A DNA stretch of 64,000 nucleotides from Neorhizobium huautlense (GTDB lineage Bacteria > Pseudomonadota > Alphaproteobacteria > Rhizobiales > Rhizobiaceae), in the NCBI RefSeq assembly GCF_030811685.1, contig NZ_JAUSRF010000001.1:1-64000 (forward strand), read 5' to 3'. The position numbers and the translations under genes were made by a program. This document shows, piece after piece, positions 63,321 through 64,000 of the stretch (its first letter is position 1; every line of letters starts with the position of its first letter). Under the pieces are notes generated by a model, which saw only the letters and a list, made by a program, of their open reading frames with translations, was not told the origin of the DNA and made no database searches.

Positions 63321-64000
63321 TTAGACCCTGAACGGCTGATAGCTGTCCGGAGACAGGGCATCGATATCGCGATGTGCCCAATCCTGATGATGCATGTTGG
63401 CCCACATGTGCTCGGCCCCCTTCTGAAGGTCGGCGAGCAGATCCTTCGGATCAAAACCCGGCACGATGCGGTCCTTCATGATGAAGCGCCCATCCACCAT
63501 CGTGGCGTTGAGATCTTCCGGCTGCGCCGAATAGACGATGTTGCGAACGGGATCACGCATTGGCGTCATGAACAGGCTGGCGCCTTCCCAGAAAAGCAGA
63601 TCGGCTTTGGCGCCCGGAGAAATCCGACCGAGATCGTCGCGCCCCAAAGATTTGGCACCAGCCAGCGTTGCCGAATTGAAGACATCGGCGGCCGTTGCCA
63701 CTTCCGTGCGCCGGTCCATGATTTTCGAGATGACCGCCGTCCAGCGCAGGGCCTCGATCATGCTTTGCGGCGATGTGTCTGTCGCAAGCGTCATGTTGAT
63801 GCCGCGTGCGAGATATTTTGAATAACTTTCCATGGCGATGCCACGACGGGCAAAAACCCAAACCGCATGGGCGACATTGGTGCCGGTATCGGCGAGAATG
63901 CTCAGATCATCGGCATAATAATTCACCCAGCTGGAACCGCCCGGCATGATCGCATGGCCGAGAATGACGTCATTGCCGAGGAAGCCGACCTTCTCCAGCC
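63321..64000 (-). CDS. Amidohydrolase-family protein (3' part, cut by window edge)
   Basis: The C-terminal ~226 residues of a metal-dependent amidohydrolase (TrzA/AtzA/SsnA-like chlorohydrolase-deaminase branch). The frame is open to the window end (VILGHAIMPGGSSWVNYYAD is the His-containing strand). The conserved Asp lies in LATDTSPQSMIEALRWTAVI and the C-terminal beta-sandwich in RISPGAKADLLFWEGASLF and TMVDGRFIMKDR. It would deaminate or hydrolyse a ring amine/amide; the substrate cannot be told. The N-terminal metal-binding HxH is outside the window. It converges on ggt. Confidence 0.9.
   Translation of the reverse strand, partial: LEKVGFLGNDVILGHAIMPGGSSWVNYYADDLSILADTGTNVAHAVWVFARRGIAMESYSKYLARGINMTLATDTSPQSMIEALRWTAVISKIMDRRTEVATAADVFNSATLAGAKSLGRDDLGRISPGAKADLLFWEGASLFMTPMRDPVRNIVYSAQPEDLNATMVDGRFIMKDRIVPGFDPKDLLADLQKGAEHMWANMHHQDWAHRDIDALSPDSYQPFRV

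Overview
The window looks like a GC-rich alphaproteobacterial replicon, most likely Rhizobiaceae (Rhizobium/Agrobacterium group). The signs are the density of sugar ABC transporters, strong GC preference at third codon positions, the family types (AMP-forming Aas fused to MFS and PlsC, UgpBAEC-type systems, PF08013 tagatose epimerase, NikABCDE/NikR) and a RIME-like palindromic intergenic repeat. No rRNA, tRNA, CRISPR array or intact mobile element was seen.

Layout. (1) 0.3-7.1 kb, minus strand: an oligosaccharide ABC system with a GH51 alpha-L-arabinofuranosidase, preceded by an ArsR-like regulator; a shared 15-bp motif lies in front of both. (2) 7.2-8.4 kb: an insertion-sequence graveyard with frameshifted IS3- and IS5-type transposase remnants. 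(3) 8.4-27.6 kb: a surface-protein island. It has a 2153-aa autotransporter with 19 IPT/TIG repeats, a phage-tail-collar protein, a DUF6916-like protein, a GNAT enzyme, a sulfotransferase, a 2OG-Fe(II) oxygenase and a ~2958-aa Bap-like adhesin with 23 Ig-like repeats. (4) 27.6-33.8 kb: a structured intergenic region, a trifunctional Aas-type acyltransferase, a YiaA/B membrane protein, a PspA/IM30 protein and a divergent TetR regulator with three near-identical palindromic operators. (5) 33.8-42 kb: a Ugp-type ABC transporter cotranscribed with two paralogous glycerophosphodiesterases and an inositol-monophosphatase-family phosphatase, facing a ROK regulator, with a matching 6-5-6 operator before each.

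(6) 42-48.5 kb: a ribose-type ABC system with a DUF2291 lipoprotein, a divergent xylose-isomerase-like TIM-barrel enzyme and a DeoR regulator; one operator motif occurs three times. (7) 48.7-55.8 kb: a second ribose-type ABC system followed by a PfkB kinase and a PF08013 protein. This matches the tagatose kinase / D-tagatose-6-phosphate 4-epimerase pathway known from Agrobacterium; a LacI regulator closes the cluster. (8) 55.8-61.4 kb: a complete nikABCDE nickel importer with divergent nikR and a recognisable NikR operator. (9) 61.7-64 kb: a gamma-glutamyltransferase and the 3' part of an amidohydrolase cut by the window edge.

Two patterns run through the window. Most transport modules carry their own regulator with an operator motif that can be read by eye. 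In all four sugar/phosphodiester ABC systems the solute-binding-protein gene is followed by a perfect hairpin before the next gene, as expected for unequal expression within an operon. The most novel-looking unit is the Ugp-GDPD-GDPD-phosphatase-ROK locus, whose logic resembles agrocinopine (AccF/AccG) catabolism but with an unrelated transporter.
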